From Pseudomonas koreensis (GTDB taxonomy: Bacteria; Pseudomonadota; Gammaproteobacteria; Pseudomonadales; Pseudomonadaceae): DNA of 64,000 bases. Position 1 is the first letter of the stretch; each line of letters begins with the position of its first letter. The notes beneath the pieces are model-generated. The model worked only from the letters and a program-made list of their open reading frames with translations, was not told where the DNA came from and ran no database searches. Both the position numbers and the translations under genes were made by a program. Shown here one piece after another: positions 16,301 through 22,859 of the stretch. The DNA lies in the NCBI RefSeq assembly GCF_012986595.1, contig NZ_JAAQYM010000003.1, positions 496,001 to 560,000 on the forward strand, in the 5' to 3' direction.

Positions 16301-16927
16301 CTCGAGCAAGGTGGTCCAGGCACTGCCGTCGACTTCCGCGTCCGGCTGCGTGGTGTAGCGACCGGCGGTGTCGATCAGCACACCGTGATCGGCGAAGTAC
16401 CAGTCGCAATGACGGGTGCCGAGGGTGTCGCGGGTCAGCTTGCGGTCGATCTTGTTGATCGGGAATTCCAGACCGGAGAAGTCCAGCAGGCTGGTCTTGC
16501 CGGAGGCCTGCGGACCGATCAGCAGGTACCACGGCAAGTCGTTGCGCCAGCGTTCGCTGCGGCCGCGATACAGGCTCGAAGTCTTCAGGGTTTTCAGCGC
16601 GTCCTTGAAGCGCGCCTTCAACTCTTTCTGCTCTTCTTCGATCAGCTCGTCACGACGAATGCGATCCTGGCCGTCTTCGGTTTCTTCGACGGCTTTCTTG
16701 CGGATACCCGCGCGCCAGCTGACGAAGACCATGGTCAGGCCCCAGATCAGGAACAGCACGCTGATGGTCAGCAGACGCGAGGTCGCGCTTTCCCAGAACT
16801 TGTAGTCATCCACTGCCAACAACGGACCGACGAACCACACCAGCAGTGCCACGAACAGCACCAGCAGCAGGGTCCAGACCCAGGTCTGGCGCAGGAAGGC
16901 GCCGACTTTCTTGAAAAACTTTTTCAT
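13388..16927 (-). CDS. tssM: Type VI secretion inner-membrane protein TssM (IcmF family)
   Basis: 1179 residues from ATG at 16927 (a GTG one codon upstream is possible). Two N-terminal membrane helices (about 15-38 and 52-71) are followed by a cytoplasmic NTPase-like domain with Walker A GPQASGKT (138-145). A third helix lies around residue 440. The rest is the long periplasmic region with IcmF and DUF1215-type segments, ending in the beta-rich C-terminus that contacts TssJ. TssM spans the envelope and forms the membrane complex with TssL and TssJ. The gene is full length and follows tssL by 12 bp. Confidence 0.95.
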   Translation of the reverse strand: MKKFFKKVGAFLRQTWVWTLLLVLFVALLVWFVGPLLAVDDYKFWESATSRLLTISVLFLIWGLTMVFVSWRAGIRKKAVEETEDGQDRIRRDELIEEEQKELKARFKDALKTLKTSSLYRGRSERWRNDLPWYLLIGPQASGKTSLLDFSGLEFPINKIDRKLTRDTLGTRHCDWYFADHGVLIDTAGRYTTQPDAEVDGSAWTTLLELLRKRRRGRPLNGVLVTIPVESLIGGSEQDIDTLARQVRGRLQDVYQKLHVDVPVYLVLSKADKLLGFDEFFDQLTREESDQVLGTSFRKDQIGTDVAVLRGEFEELLRRLNNQVIMRMHSERDTQRRGRILDFPHQLGQIGERLCLFVDMAFTGNRYQRASLLRGFYLTSAPHLTQEMDATTAGIGANLGMNAGVLPTLRSGRSRFIHHLFSRVIFPESDLAGLDKRERSRIHWGQRALYVGALAALALFGMLWAGGFSANYERLENLRTLAQNWTQQRSALPPRDDAMGVLKTLDTSYAATQVFPKKGDVSYHERGGLYQGEDVNPVVKQAYEHELEAQLLPRVATTLEGQIRANMKDREKLLNSLRAYLMLNMKDRRDAAWLKDWVATDWSQRYTGNTAVQNGLNTHLERLLKQPFIYPLNDQLVTQARQVLRAESLATVVYRMLREQARNLPEYRFSQHLGPQGSLFIGTEYVIPGFYTQQGYQQYFSVQGSALVTDILRDNWVLGEGAGISDMDLRRLMVELEQLYFRDYANYWSEAVGQVALPPISDAGEGAEQLAGLTSANSPVLALLTEVRENTRFPAAADPVDEAGDAADALAGQKGKLGKVGKLASAVADKASAMAVAKSLPDTAKKSLQRRFEPLHRLLDDNNGPAADLTPALSALNDLQLQLSGLARSSTPEQAAFELAKTRMSGQRDALTNLRAASGRLPRPLSVWFNVLAEDSWRLVLNDAYQYLNGRYQNELYSVYGKTISKRYPFSASSTSDVAISDFREFFRAQGTVDRFFDSYMRPFVSGDPGNYRMRSVDGHSLPVSKMYLDQMAAALTIRQSFFSINPAEPTVQFKLEPYTLDPAVSRSEFKFGDKTIEYRHGPIVPVSFKWPTDAEDGRTSLVMDKMAGRPIGIEKNSGPWSLFRLFDLMQTEYLSGRDVLVLKADVGGLRANYLLTSQRTPNPFDMGVLRTFRMPVQL

Positions 16928-16939
16928 CACACGTCCCTG

Positions 16940-17815
16940 TTACGGCTGCGACTGCGGTTGAACCGCGGCCGGATCAAGCGGCTGATAAGGTTGCAGAACG
17001 GTGTCGCGCTGCTCGCCCAGGACCCAGGCAAAGCCCGAATACATCACCACCAGGCAGACCAACGTGAACAGCACCACCATCCACGCCGGCACGATGCGCA
17101 CCAGGTTGCGGCGCTGATCGTTGAGGCCTTCCCAGTGCGGCGACAACTCGCGCGGCACGTCGCCACGCAACTGACGGATCTGCCGGTACAGGGCGTCGCG
17201 GATGCCTTCGAGTTCGAGCATGCCACGCGCCTGCACGCGGTACTTGCCCTCGAAACCGAGGGACAGGCACAGGTACATCAGCTCAAGCATCGGCAGGTGT
17301 TTGACCGGGTTCTTCGACAGGCGATCGAGCAGTTGGAAGAACTTCTCGCCACCAAAGGTCTCGTTGTGGAAGCTGCTGAGCAGGCTCATCTGCGACCATT
17401 CGCTTTCGTTGCCCCACGGCGTGGTCACGACCGCTTCGTCGACCACGGTGCAGAGCACGTAACGGGCGGCCATCACCTGGCTGCTTTCGGCGCCGTTGTG
17501 CAGGGCGCGCACTTCAAACAGCTTGAGCCCGGCGGTCAGACGCTCGTTGAGCGCGTAGAGGTCTTCGCGGGTTTCGCTGTGCTTGAGGCGCACCACTTCC
17601 GAGAGCAGTTCGGACGACGCCGCCACCAGCGAATTGAGGCTGATGTTGAAGGCCTCCGCCGGGCGCAGGCGCGCGGCGTAGATCATCCGTTCTTCCAGTT
17701 GCTCGAAGCGCGGTGGCGCGGCGAAGTCGGTCAGCGGACTTGCTGCCGGTCCGTGGCCCTGACGATCGAGCAGGACGGTTTTGTCGTCCTGGTTGTAATC
17801 CGTTTCCTTGATCAT
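16940..17815 (-). CDS. tssL: Type VI secretion protein TssL (DotU/IcmH family)
   Basis: 291 residues. The helical cytoplasmic DotU domain spans about residues 40-235, with family features AARYVLCTVVDEAV, WSQMSLLSSFHNETFGGEKFF and LELMYLCLSLGFEGKYR. A single C-terminal membrane helix (about 247-270) follows. The short Pro/Gln-rich tail lacks an OmpA-type peptidoglycan-binding domain, so it is a non-extended TssL. AGGAA precedes the start at good spacing. It partners TssM in the membrane complex and recruits the baseplate through TssK. Confidence 0.95.
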   Translation of the reverse strand: MIKETDYNQDDKTVLLDRQGHGPAASPLTDFAAPPRFEQLEERMIYAARLRPAEAFNISLNSLVAASSELLSEVVRLKHSETREDLYALNERLTAGLKLFEVRALHNGAESSQVMAARYVLCTVVDEAVVTTPWGNESEWSQMSLLSSFHNETFGGEKFFQLLDRLSKNPVKHLPMLELMYLCLSLGFEGKYRVQARGMLELEGIRDALYRQIRQLRGDVPRELSPHWEGLNDQRRNLVRIVPAWMVVLFTLVCLVVMYSGFAWVLGEQRDTVLQPYQPLDPAAVQPQSQP

Positions 17816-17820
17816 GTCGG

Positions 17821-19152
17821 TCAGTTCCTGATGGCCCAGAATTTCAGTTCAAGCTCGGCAAATTCGCCGGACACGTGGAACGCGAAGCCGCCGGAGCGCT
17901 CGAGTTGCGCCAGGTCTTCGGAACTGAGTTCGAGGATGAAGTAGGTTTTGTTCGAGTGGAACGCGATCTGCCGCGGGGCCACCGGCAACGGTTTGACCTT
18001 GATCCCCGGCAAGTGCAGGTTGACCAGTTGGCGGATGCGCTCCACCGGGCCGACCTTGAGGTGCGCCGGCAAGCGGTGGCGCAGTTCTTCGGAGTCGCAG
18101 TTGGCACTCGCCGCCAGCACGAACGAAGCCGAGCCCAGCAGTTTGTGGTCGTGCAACGGCGAAACGATGATGCCGTACTGACGCGCTTGCAGGATCAGCT
18201 CGATGGCGTGCTGTTCCAGCACCATCGACAGCACCTGACGAATCGCTTCCATCAGTTTGCGGAAGCTCGCGCCCTGATCGGCGTGGGAATAACGGCTGTC
18301 CAGACGCGGACGCTTGCTGTCGCTGGAGAAGGTCGCCAGATCGCCGAGCATGGTCAGCAGCGTGCGGTACAACTCTTCGGGGTGCACCTGCTCCAGACCC
18401 AGGTAATGGCGCAGCAGCAGTTCGGTGCGGTTGATCAGTTGCAGCATCATGAAGTCACCGACTTCCGCACCGCCAACCTTGCCGTTGGAGCGAATCCGCT
18501 CGGCAATCGTGTCGCCCCGATGGTTGAGCATGCTGATGACTTCTTTCAGGCACGACAGCAGATAGCTGGACGCGTGGGCCTGAATGTAGGTCGGCACAAA
18601 GTCCGGATCGAGGCTGATCACGCCGTCGGGCGTGGTGTCGAGCACGTCGCAGATCTTCAGCTTCACGTAGGCCTGATCGCTCTGCTGCTCGCCGAGCAGC
18701 AGTTTGAAGTCCGGGCGGCCACAGCTGACCTGGCTGGCGGAATCGTCGCCGGCGTTGGAGTCAGCCACTTCGGCGTCATACGCGGTGTAACGCGCCAGCA
18801 CGTCGGATTGCTCCGGACGGCGCGCTTCGATGTGGTTACCGGTAACCAACGGCAGCGCCAGGTAGATCGGTGTGTTGCCGGTGTTCGGCGGCACATCCAG
18901 TGCCAGCGGTTCGGTGTTGCCGCCGAGTTCGAACAGGCTGCCGTCCGGCAGGATCCCCGACGCGGCACTGATCACCAGTTTGCCCATGTTGAGGAACTGC
19001 AGGTCGATCTCCAGATTGAGGAAACCCCAGGTGTAGCCACCCAGCAATTGGGTGCGGGTTTTCATCTGGTGATCGTAATAGCGATCGTTGTGCTGGAAGT
19101 GCTGCGGCCGCAGCAGCATGCCTTCCTGCCAAATGACTTTATGGGTATTCAT
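17821..19152 (-). CDS. tssK: Type VI secretion baseplate protein TssK
   Basis: 443 residues, the usual family length. Begins MNTHKVIWQEGMLLRPQHFQ, the characteristic TssK N-terminus, with the shell domain through the first 300 residues and a C-terminal domain containing LPGIKVKPLPVAPRQI. TssK is a cytoplasmic trimer linking the TssF/TssG wedge to TssL/TssM. Two bases separate it from tssJ upstream and five from tssL downstream, so all three are co-translated. Confidence 0.96.
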   Translation of the reverse strand: MNTHKVIWQEGMLLRPQHFQHNDRYYDHQMKTRTQLLGGYTWGFLNLEIDLQFLNMGKLVISAASGILPDGSLFELGGNTEPLALDVPPNTGNTPIYLALPLVTGNHIEARRPEQSDVLARYTAYDAEVADSNAGDDSASQVSCGRPDFKLLLGEQQSDQAYVKLKICDVLDTTPDGVISLDPDFVPTYIQAHASSYLLSCLKEVISMLNHRGDTIAERIRSNGKVGGAEVGDFMMLQLINRTELLLRHYLGLEQVHPEELYRTLLTMLGDLATFSSDSKRPRLDSRYSHADQGASFRKLMEAIRQVLSMVLEQHAIELILQARQYGIIVSPLHDHKLLGSASFVLAASANCDSEELRHRLPAHLKVGPVERIRQLVNLHLPGIKVKPLPVAPRQIAFHSNKTYFILELSSEDLAQLERSGGFAFHVSGEFAELELKFWAIRN

Positions 19153-19154
19153 GT

Positions 19155-19664
19155 TCAGTCATCCGCCTTGGCGAGCGCTTCATGGGTGTTGCGGATACCC
19201 GCCTGATCCAGGGTCAGATCAGCTTCGGTCAGCTCCAGCGGCGTGACCTGCACGGTGTAGCGCCACTTGGTTTCCGGCAGATCGCGGTAGGCGGCGAGAA
19301 CGCCGACGTAGCGGCTGCCCTCCTCCACGCTGAGCTTCATTTCCACGGTTTCACCCGGGCGCAGTTCGAGTTCTTCGCTGGCCACCAGATCCGGGTTGAG
19401 GGATTCCTTGGCGCGCTCGTAGAGGCTGAAGAAATCAGCGTTCTCGAAGGTCACCGGGTGCTTGAGTTCGAACAAGCGCACGACGATCGGCGACGGGCGA
19501 CCGTTGAGGTCCGGGTTGAGCTGATCGCTGCCGGTCAGCTTCAGGTTGATCTTGGTCACTTTCGAGTACGGCGACAGCGACGAGCAACCGGCCAGCAGCA
19601 CCAGCACGGTGAGCGCAGTCAGCGTCTTGAAAAAAGCGGTCGAGCGGCGAGACATGCGCATCAT
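19155..19664 (-). CDS. tssJ: Type VI secretion outer-membrane lipoprotein TssJ
   Basis: 169 residues with a type II signal peptide and lipobox LLAGC (Cys27). The mature part is the transthyretin-like beta sandwich of TssJ (VVRLFELKHPVTFENADFFSLYE, LRPGETVEMKLSVEEGSRYVGVLAAYRDL). It anchors TssM to the outer membrane. The start ATG overlaps the FHA-gene stop in ATGA; a second in-frame ATG follows directly. Corresponds to hsiJ/lip of the H2 cluster. Confidence 0.95.
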   Translation of the reverse strand: MMRMSRRSTAFFKTLTALTVLVLLAGCSSLSPYSKVTKINLKLTGSDQLNPDLNGRPSPIVVRLFELKHPVTFENADFFSLYERAKESLNPDLVASEELELRPGETVEMKLSVEEGSRYVGVLAAYRDLPETKWRYTVQVTPLELTEADLTLDQAGIRNTHEALAKADD

Positions 19665-20854
19665 CCTTGGTGGTCGGTGTGGAGGGTGGAGATCAGGCGG
19701 ATCTGTTCTTCGTAGGCCTGGGCGAAGTCGCGGGCCAGCAGACGCTCGCTCCAGTCATCGTCCTGACGAAGTGCCTGGTGGTAACGGCCGAACGCTCTCC
19801 AGCGTCCGCCCGAGGTGGCGATCAACGGTTTGTTGTCGCGCTCGAAACGCAGGGTCAGTTGCTCTGGCGAGAAGTGCTCCAGAGTGCCGCGTACGGCGGC
19901 GCGGCTGGCGGTGAGCAAAGCCACCTGATGCGCCTGCAGATCGCGGAACGCCCGAGAGATCGCCTGTTCGGCCGGCAGATGACCGGGCTTGTGCGGCTGC
20001 AACAGAATCTCCAGCGCTTCGCTCGGATCGACGGCGAATTTCAGCGGGTTCTTGTTGGTGCCTTGCACGGTGGTCTGGGCCAGACGCAGTTCGTTTTTCA
20101 GCTCCGAACGAGTCCGCAGGCTCTGCTGCAAACCGCCGATGCTCTGGCGCAGCAGACGCGCGGCGTTCAGCGCCAAGGCTTCGCGGGCGTCGTGATCCAG
20201 GCTTTTGACATCCACGCCCAGCGCCGCGCCGAAATGCTCCCAGAACCCTTCGCTCTGACGCTCGACGGCTTTCGGGGCCGGAGCTGGCTCGGGTTCAACC
20301 GGGGCAATCAGCTCCGGCACCATCAGGCTTTCCATGTCGATGCGCGCGTAGTCGGCACGCTGGCGGGTGTCTTCCGGCTTGGTGTTCGGTGCCAGCAGCT
20401 CGTCGATTTCCGAGTACACGCGCTCTTGCTGTTCGAGGGCGTTGAGCGGATCGAGATCGAGAAACGCGTCGTCCGGAATGATGCTGCCGGCGGCACGCGG
20501 ACGGCCGACTTCACCGTCGAAGGTCGCCGGGTCACGCACCAGCCGTGCACGGATCTCGAAGTCGCCGAGCACGTAGGTGCTGCCGTGCTCGATGCGCACC
20601 GGTTCACCCTTGTGCAGGCGCGCGCCGCTGTCGCCGTCCTGGACACCGTTGCTGCTGGTGTCGGTCAGGAAAAACGTGCCCTCGCGGTAGCTGACAATCG
20701 CGTGGTGATTGGACAGATGACGCTTGCGGTCAGGAATGATCCAGTCGCAGTCCTCGCCCCGCCCGATCACGCCGCCGGCCTGTTTGAAGGTCTTCTGGCA
20801 CAACTCGGTGGGCACGAACTGCTTGGTGTTCAGCATTTCGAAAACCAGTTCCAT
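19661..20854 (-). CDS. fha2: T6SS-associated FHA domain protein (TagH/Fha2-like)
   Basis: 397 residues. An N-terminal FHA domain (about residues 10-105) carries the phosphothreonine-binding signature GRGEDCDW, SNHHAIVSY and TDTSSNGV. The remaining 290 residues include the TagH C-terminal domain (SALEILLQPHKPGHLP, LEHFSPEQLTLRFERDNKP). FHA proteins bind phosphorylated partners, fitting the kinase and phosphatase at the end of the operon. Starts 18 bp after the small lipoprotein gene. Confidence 0.94.
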   Translation of the reverse strand: MELVFEMLNTKQFVPTELCQKTFKQAGGVIGRGEDCDWIIPDRKRHLSNHHAIVSYREGTFFLTDTSSNGVQDGDSGARLHKGEPVRIEHGSTYVLGDFEIRARLVRDPATFDGEVGRPRAAGSIIPDDAFLDLDPLNALEQQERVYSEIDELLAPNTKPEDTRQRADYARIDMESLMVPELIAPVEPEPAPAPKAVERQSEGFWEHFGAALGVDVKSLDHDAREALALNAARLLRQSIGGLQQSLRTRSELKNELRLAQTTVQGTNKNPLKFAVDPSEALEILLQPHKPGHLPAEQAISRAFRDLQAHQVALLTASRAAVRGTLEHFSPEQLTLRFERDNKPLIATSGGRWRAFGRYHQALRQDDDWSERLLARDFAQAYEEQIRLISTLHTDHQG

Positions 20855-20872
20855 GTTTGATGCTCCTTGCGG

Positions 20873-21013
20873 TCACTTGCCGCGATTGACCGCTTGCGGA
20901 TCACCCAACGGGCGATAGTCGTTGTCGTTGAATTTGTAATTGCCGCTACAGCCGCCAAGGCCGCATAGAACGACGAGGGTCAGCAGGACAGCGTGCCAGT
21001 GACGAACAGACAT
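20873..21013 (-). CDS. Small lipoprotein of the H2-type T6SS cluster (orfX-like)
   Basis: A 46-residue protein: signal sequence with hydrophobic VLLTLVVLCGL, lipobox LGGC (Cys22), then a short polar tail (SGNYKFNDNDYRPLGDP). GGAG lies 8 bases before the ATG. It sits between the sigma-54 activator and the FHA gene, exactly where PA1664 (orfX) lies in the P. aeruginosa H2 cluster. I infer it is the counterpart; its function is unknown. It may be a small envelope accessory. A hairpin lies 27 bp upstream of the start. Confidence 0.8.
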   Translation of the reverse strand: MSVRHWHAVLLTLVVLCGLGGCSGNYKFNDNDYRPLGDPQAVNRGK

Positions 21014-21039
21014 CAGAGGGTCTCCAGGGGTAGACAAAG

Positions 21040-21069
21040 CACAAAGCGCCGACCCTTGCGGGCGGCGCT
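21040..21069 (-). terminator. Terminator- or attenuator-like hairpin upstream of the small lipoprotein
   Basis: Read on the minus strand, the arms GCGCCGCCC and GGGTCGGCGC pair around a GCAA tetraloop (with one bulge), followed by the U-rich TTTGTGCTTTGT. It lies only 27-31 bases before the lipoprotein ATG, so any promoter for that gene must lie upstream and transcribe through it. It would split the T6SS operon into two expression units. Confidence 0.6.
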
Positions 21070-21163
21070 GAAATTAATTCTTTGGGAGGTTTCGAAGGCT
21101 CTACATCGGGGCCTTGAGCCAGACCATCGAGGTACAAGTACCTCTTGTGGCAAGTGAGCAATT

Positions 21164-21294
21164 TGTGGCGAGGGAGCTTGCTCCCGCCGGGGTGCGCAGC
21201 AGCCCCAAAACCAGACACTGCGGTGCCTCAGGGAAACCAAGTTCATCGGGTTGCGACTGCTGCGCAGCCGAGCGGGAGCAAGCTCCCTCGCCAC
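21164..21294. repeat. REP inverted pair (REPIN), type GTGGCGAGGGAGCTTGCTCCC
   Basis: Two inverted copies, GTGGCGAGGGAGCTTGCTCCC at 21164 and its complement ending at 21294, each itself a hairpin, separated by about 90 bases. This is the doublet structure of Pseudomonas REPINs. The motif differs from the GTGGGAGCGAGCCTGCTCGC family found elsewhere in the window. Confidence 0.9.
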
Positions 21295-21328
21295 AGGGGA
21301 ATATTCCGATTCAGGACACTTCTGCAGA

Positions 21329-22849
21329 TCAACCATCGAAGTCACCCAAATTGATATTCAGGCGCCCGAGGCGGTACAGAAGCGTACGGCGCGGCAAGCC
21401 CAGTTCGCGGGCGGCGAGGGTCTGGTTGCCGTCGTTCTTGCGCAGGCAGTCGAGCAACAGCGTGCGTTCGACCTTTTCCAGGCGTTCGCGCAGATTCAGG
21501 CCGCTGTGGTCTTCGGGCATCGGCTCCATACGCAGAGAGAAATGCTCGGCCAGCAACTCACCGCCCTCGCACAACAGCACGGCGCGTTCGACCAGGGCCT
21601 TGAGTTCACGCACGTTGCCGGGGAAGTTGTACCCGGACAGATGTTCCAGCGCCGCGCTCGACCAGCGCACCGGATCACGCTGCAAATACGCGCAGGTCTT
21701 CTCGGCGAAGTGGTGGGCCAGCTCAAGGATGTCGCCTTCACGCTGACGCAACGCCGGCAGCTCGATCGGGAACTGCGCGAGGCGGTAGTAAAGGTCCTCG
21801 CGGAATTTGCCTTCGCTGACCAGCGTCGACAGATCGCGGTGCGTCGCGGCGATGATGCGCACGTCGATCTTGTGGGTGTCGTTGGAACCCAGCGGGCGAA
21901 TCTCGCCTTCCTGCAACACACGCAATATCTTCGCTTGCAACGACAGCGGCATGTCGCCGATCTCGTCGAGCAACAGCGTGCCACCGTTGGCCGCATCGAA
22001 CAGACCCGCACGGTCACGGTCGGCACCGGTGAAAGCACCTTTGCGATAGCCGAACAGTTCGCTTTCCAGCAGGTTTTCCGGGACTGCCGCGCAGTTCTGC
22101 ACGATGAACGCCTGAGAGCGACGCGGGCCGCAATCGTGAATCGCCCGCGCGACCACTTCTTTGCCGGTGCCGGTTTCGCCGCGCAACAGCACGGTGTACG
22201 GGCTGTGCAGGACTTTGCTGATCAACGAATGGGTCTGGCGCATCGCCGCGCTTTTGCCGATCAGGCCATAGCCGTTGATGCTCGGCACACTGCGCGCCAC
22301 CGTGGCCGATTCCGCCAGCGGCTGGCGCAGACGCTGCAACAAGTGCAGTTGACCGAGCACGAACGAACCCAGCTGACCGAGCGAATCGGCAAAGCCTTGC
22401 AGGTCCACGCGACGACGACTGGCACACAGCAACAAGCCTTCGACCGCTTTGTGTTGATTGACCAGCGGCACGCACAGCAGCGATTGCCAGGCACCAGCAG
22501 TGGCCGGCAGAAAACTGGTTTCGTGCAGGCTGGCGCCCAGATCGTCGAGGCAGACCACGCGGTTCTGGCACAGGGCAAACTGCAGCAGTTGCTCACCGTT
22601 GTAGTCCGCCGGCAGGCTGGTGGCGGCGCGCGGTTGCAGCGCGCCGTCCAGGCATTCGGCGTTCATCCCCAGGCAGGTGTGGGTGGCGTCGAGCAGGTAC
22701 AGCTGGGTCAATTCGCAACCGCTCAGCTCGGCCAGTCCACGCACGAAGTCACCCAGCAGCGCAGACCCGTCCGCCGCGCGCGACAGGCTGGCGAACTGCG
22801 CCAGCAAGGCTTCGGCATAGACCAGTGGCTGCGGCACTTGAGTGAACAT
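21329..22849 (-). CDS. sfa2: Sigma-54-dependent transcriptional activator of the T6SS (Sfa2-like)
   Basis: 506 residues from ATG at 22849, with GAGG 8 bases upstream. N-terminal GAF-like sensor domain (about 1-165), AAA+ domain with Walker A GETGTGKE, the sigma-54 contact loop GAFTGAD, Walker [10 protein letters not shown] and arginine finger FREDLYYRL, then a C-terminal Fis-type helix-turn-helix ([17 protein letters not shown]). It activates RpoN-dependent promoters. Located between clpV and the small lipoprotein as sfa2 is in PAO1. Starts about 10 bases after the clpV stop. Confidence 0.94.
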   Translation of the reverse strand: MFTQVPQPLVYAEALLAQFASLSRAADGSALLGDFVRGLAELSGCELTQLYLLDATHTCLGMNAECLDGALQPRAATSLPADYNGEQLLQFALCQNRVVCLDDLGASLHETSFLPATAGAWQSLLCVPLVNQHKAVEGLLLCASRRRVDLQGFADSLGQLGSFVLGQLHLLQRLRQPLAESATVARSVPSINGYGLIGKSAAMRQTHSLISKVLHSPYTVLLRGETGTGKEVVARAIHDCGPRRSQAFIVQNCAAVPENLLESELFGYRKGAFTGADRDRAGLFDAANGGTLLLDEIGDMPLSLQAKILRVLQEGEIRPLGSNDTHKIDVRIIAATHRDLSTLVSEGKFREDLYYRLAQFPIELPALRQREGDILELAHHFAEKTCAYLQRDPVRWSSAALEHLSGYNFPGNVRELKALVERAVLLCEGGELLAEHFSLRMEPMPEDHSGLNLRERLEKVERTLLLDCLRKNDGNQTLAARELGLPRRTLLYRLGRLNINLGDFDG

Positions 22850-22859
22850 CACACCCACC

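Larger units (their letters stand above)
21014..21328. other. Intergenic region with hairpin and REP pair
   Basis: 315 bases between the sigma-54 activator and the small lipoprotein. It holds a terminator-like hairpin (21040-21069) and an inverted pair of REP sequences (21164-21294). I see no clear sigma-54 promoter (GG-N10-GC) facing the lipoprotein gene. Confidence 0.7.

Noticed and set aside
13685..17944. Two frames of about 700 codons on the plus strand opposite tssM, tssL and tssK
   Set aside because: They mirror well-conserved T6SS genes on the other strand and show no start signal or family features.
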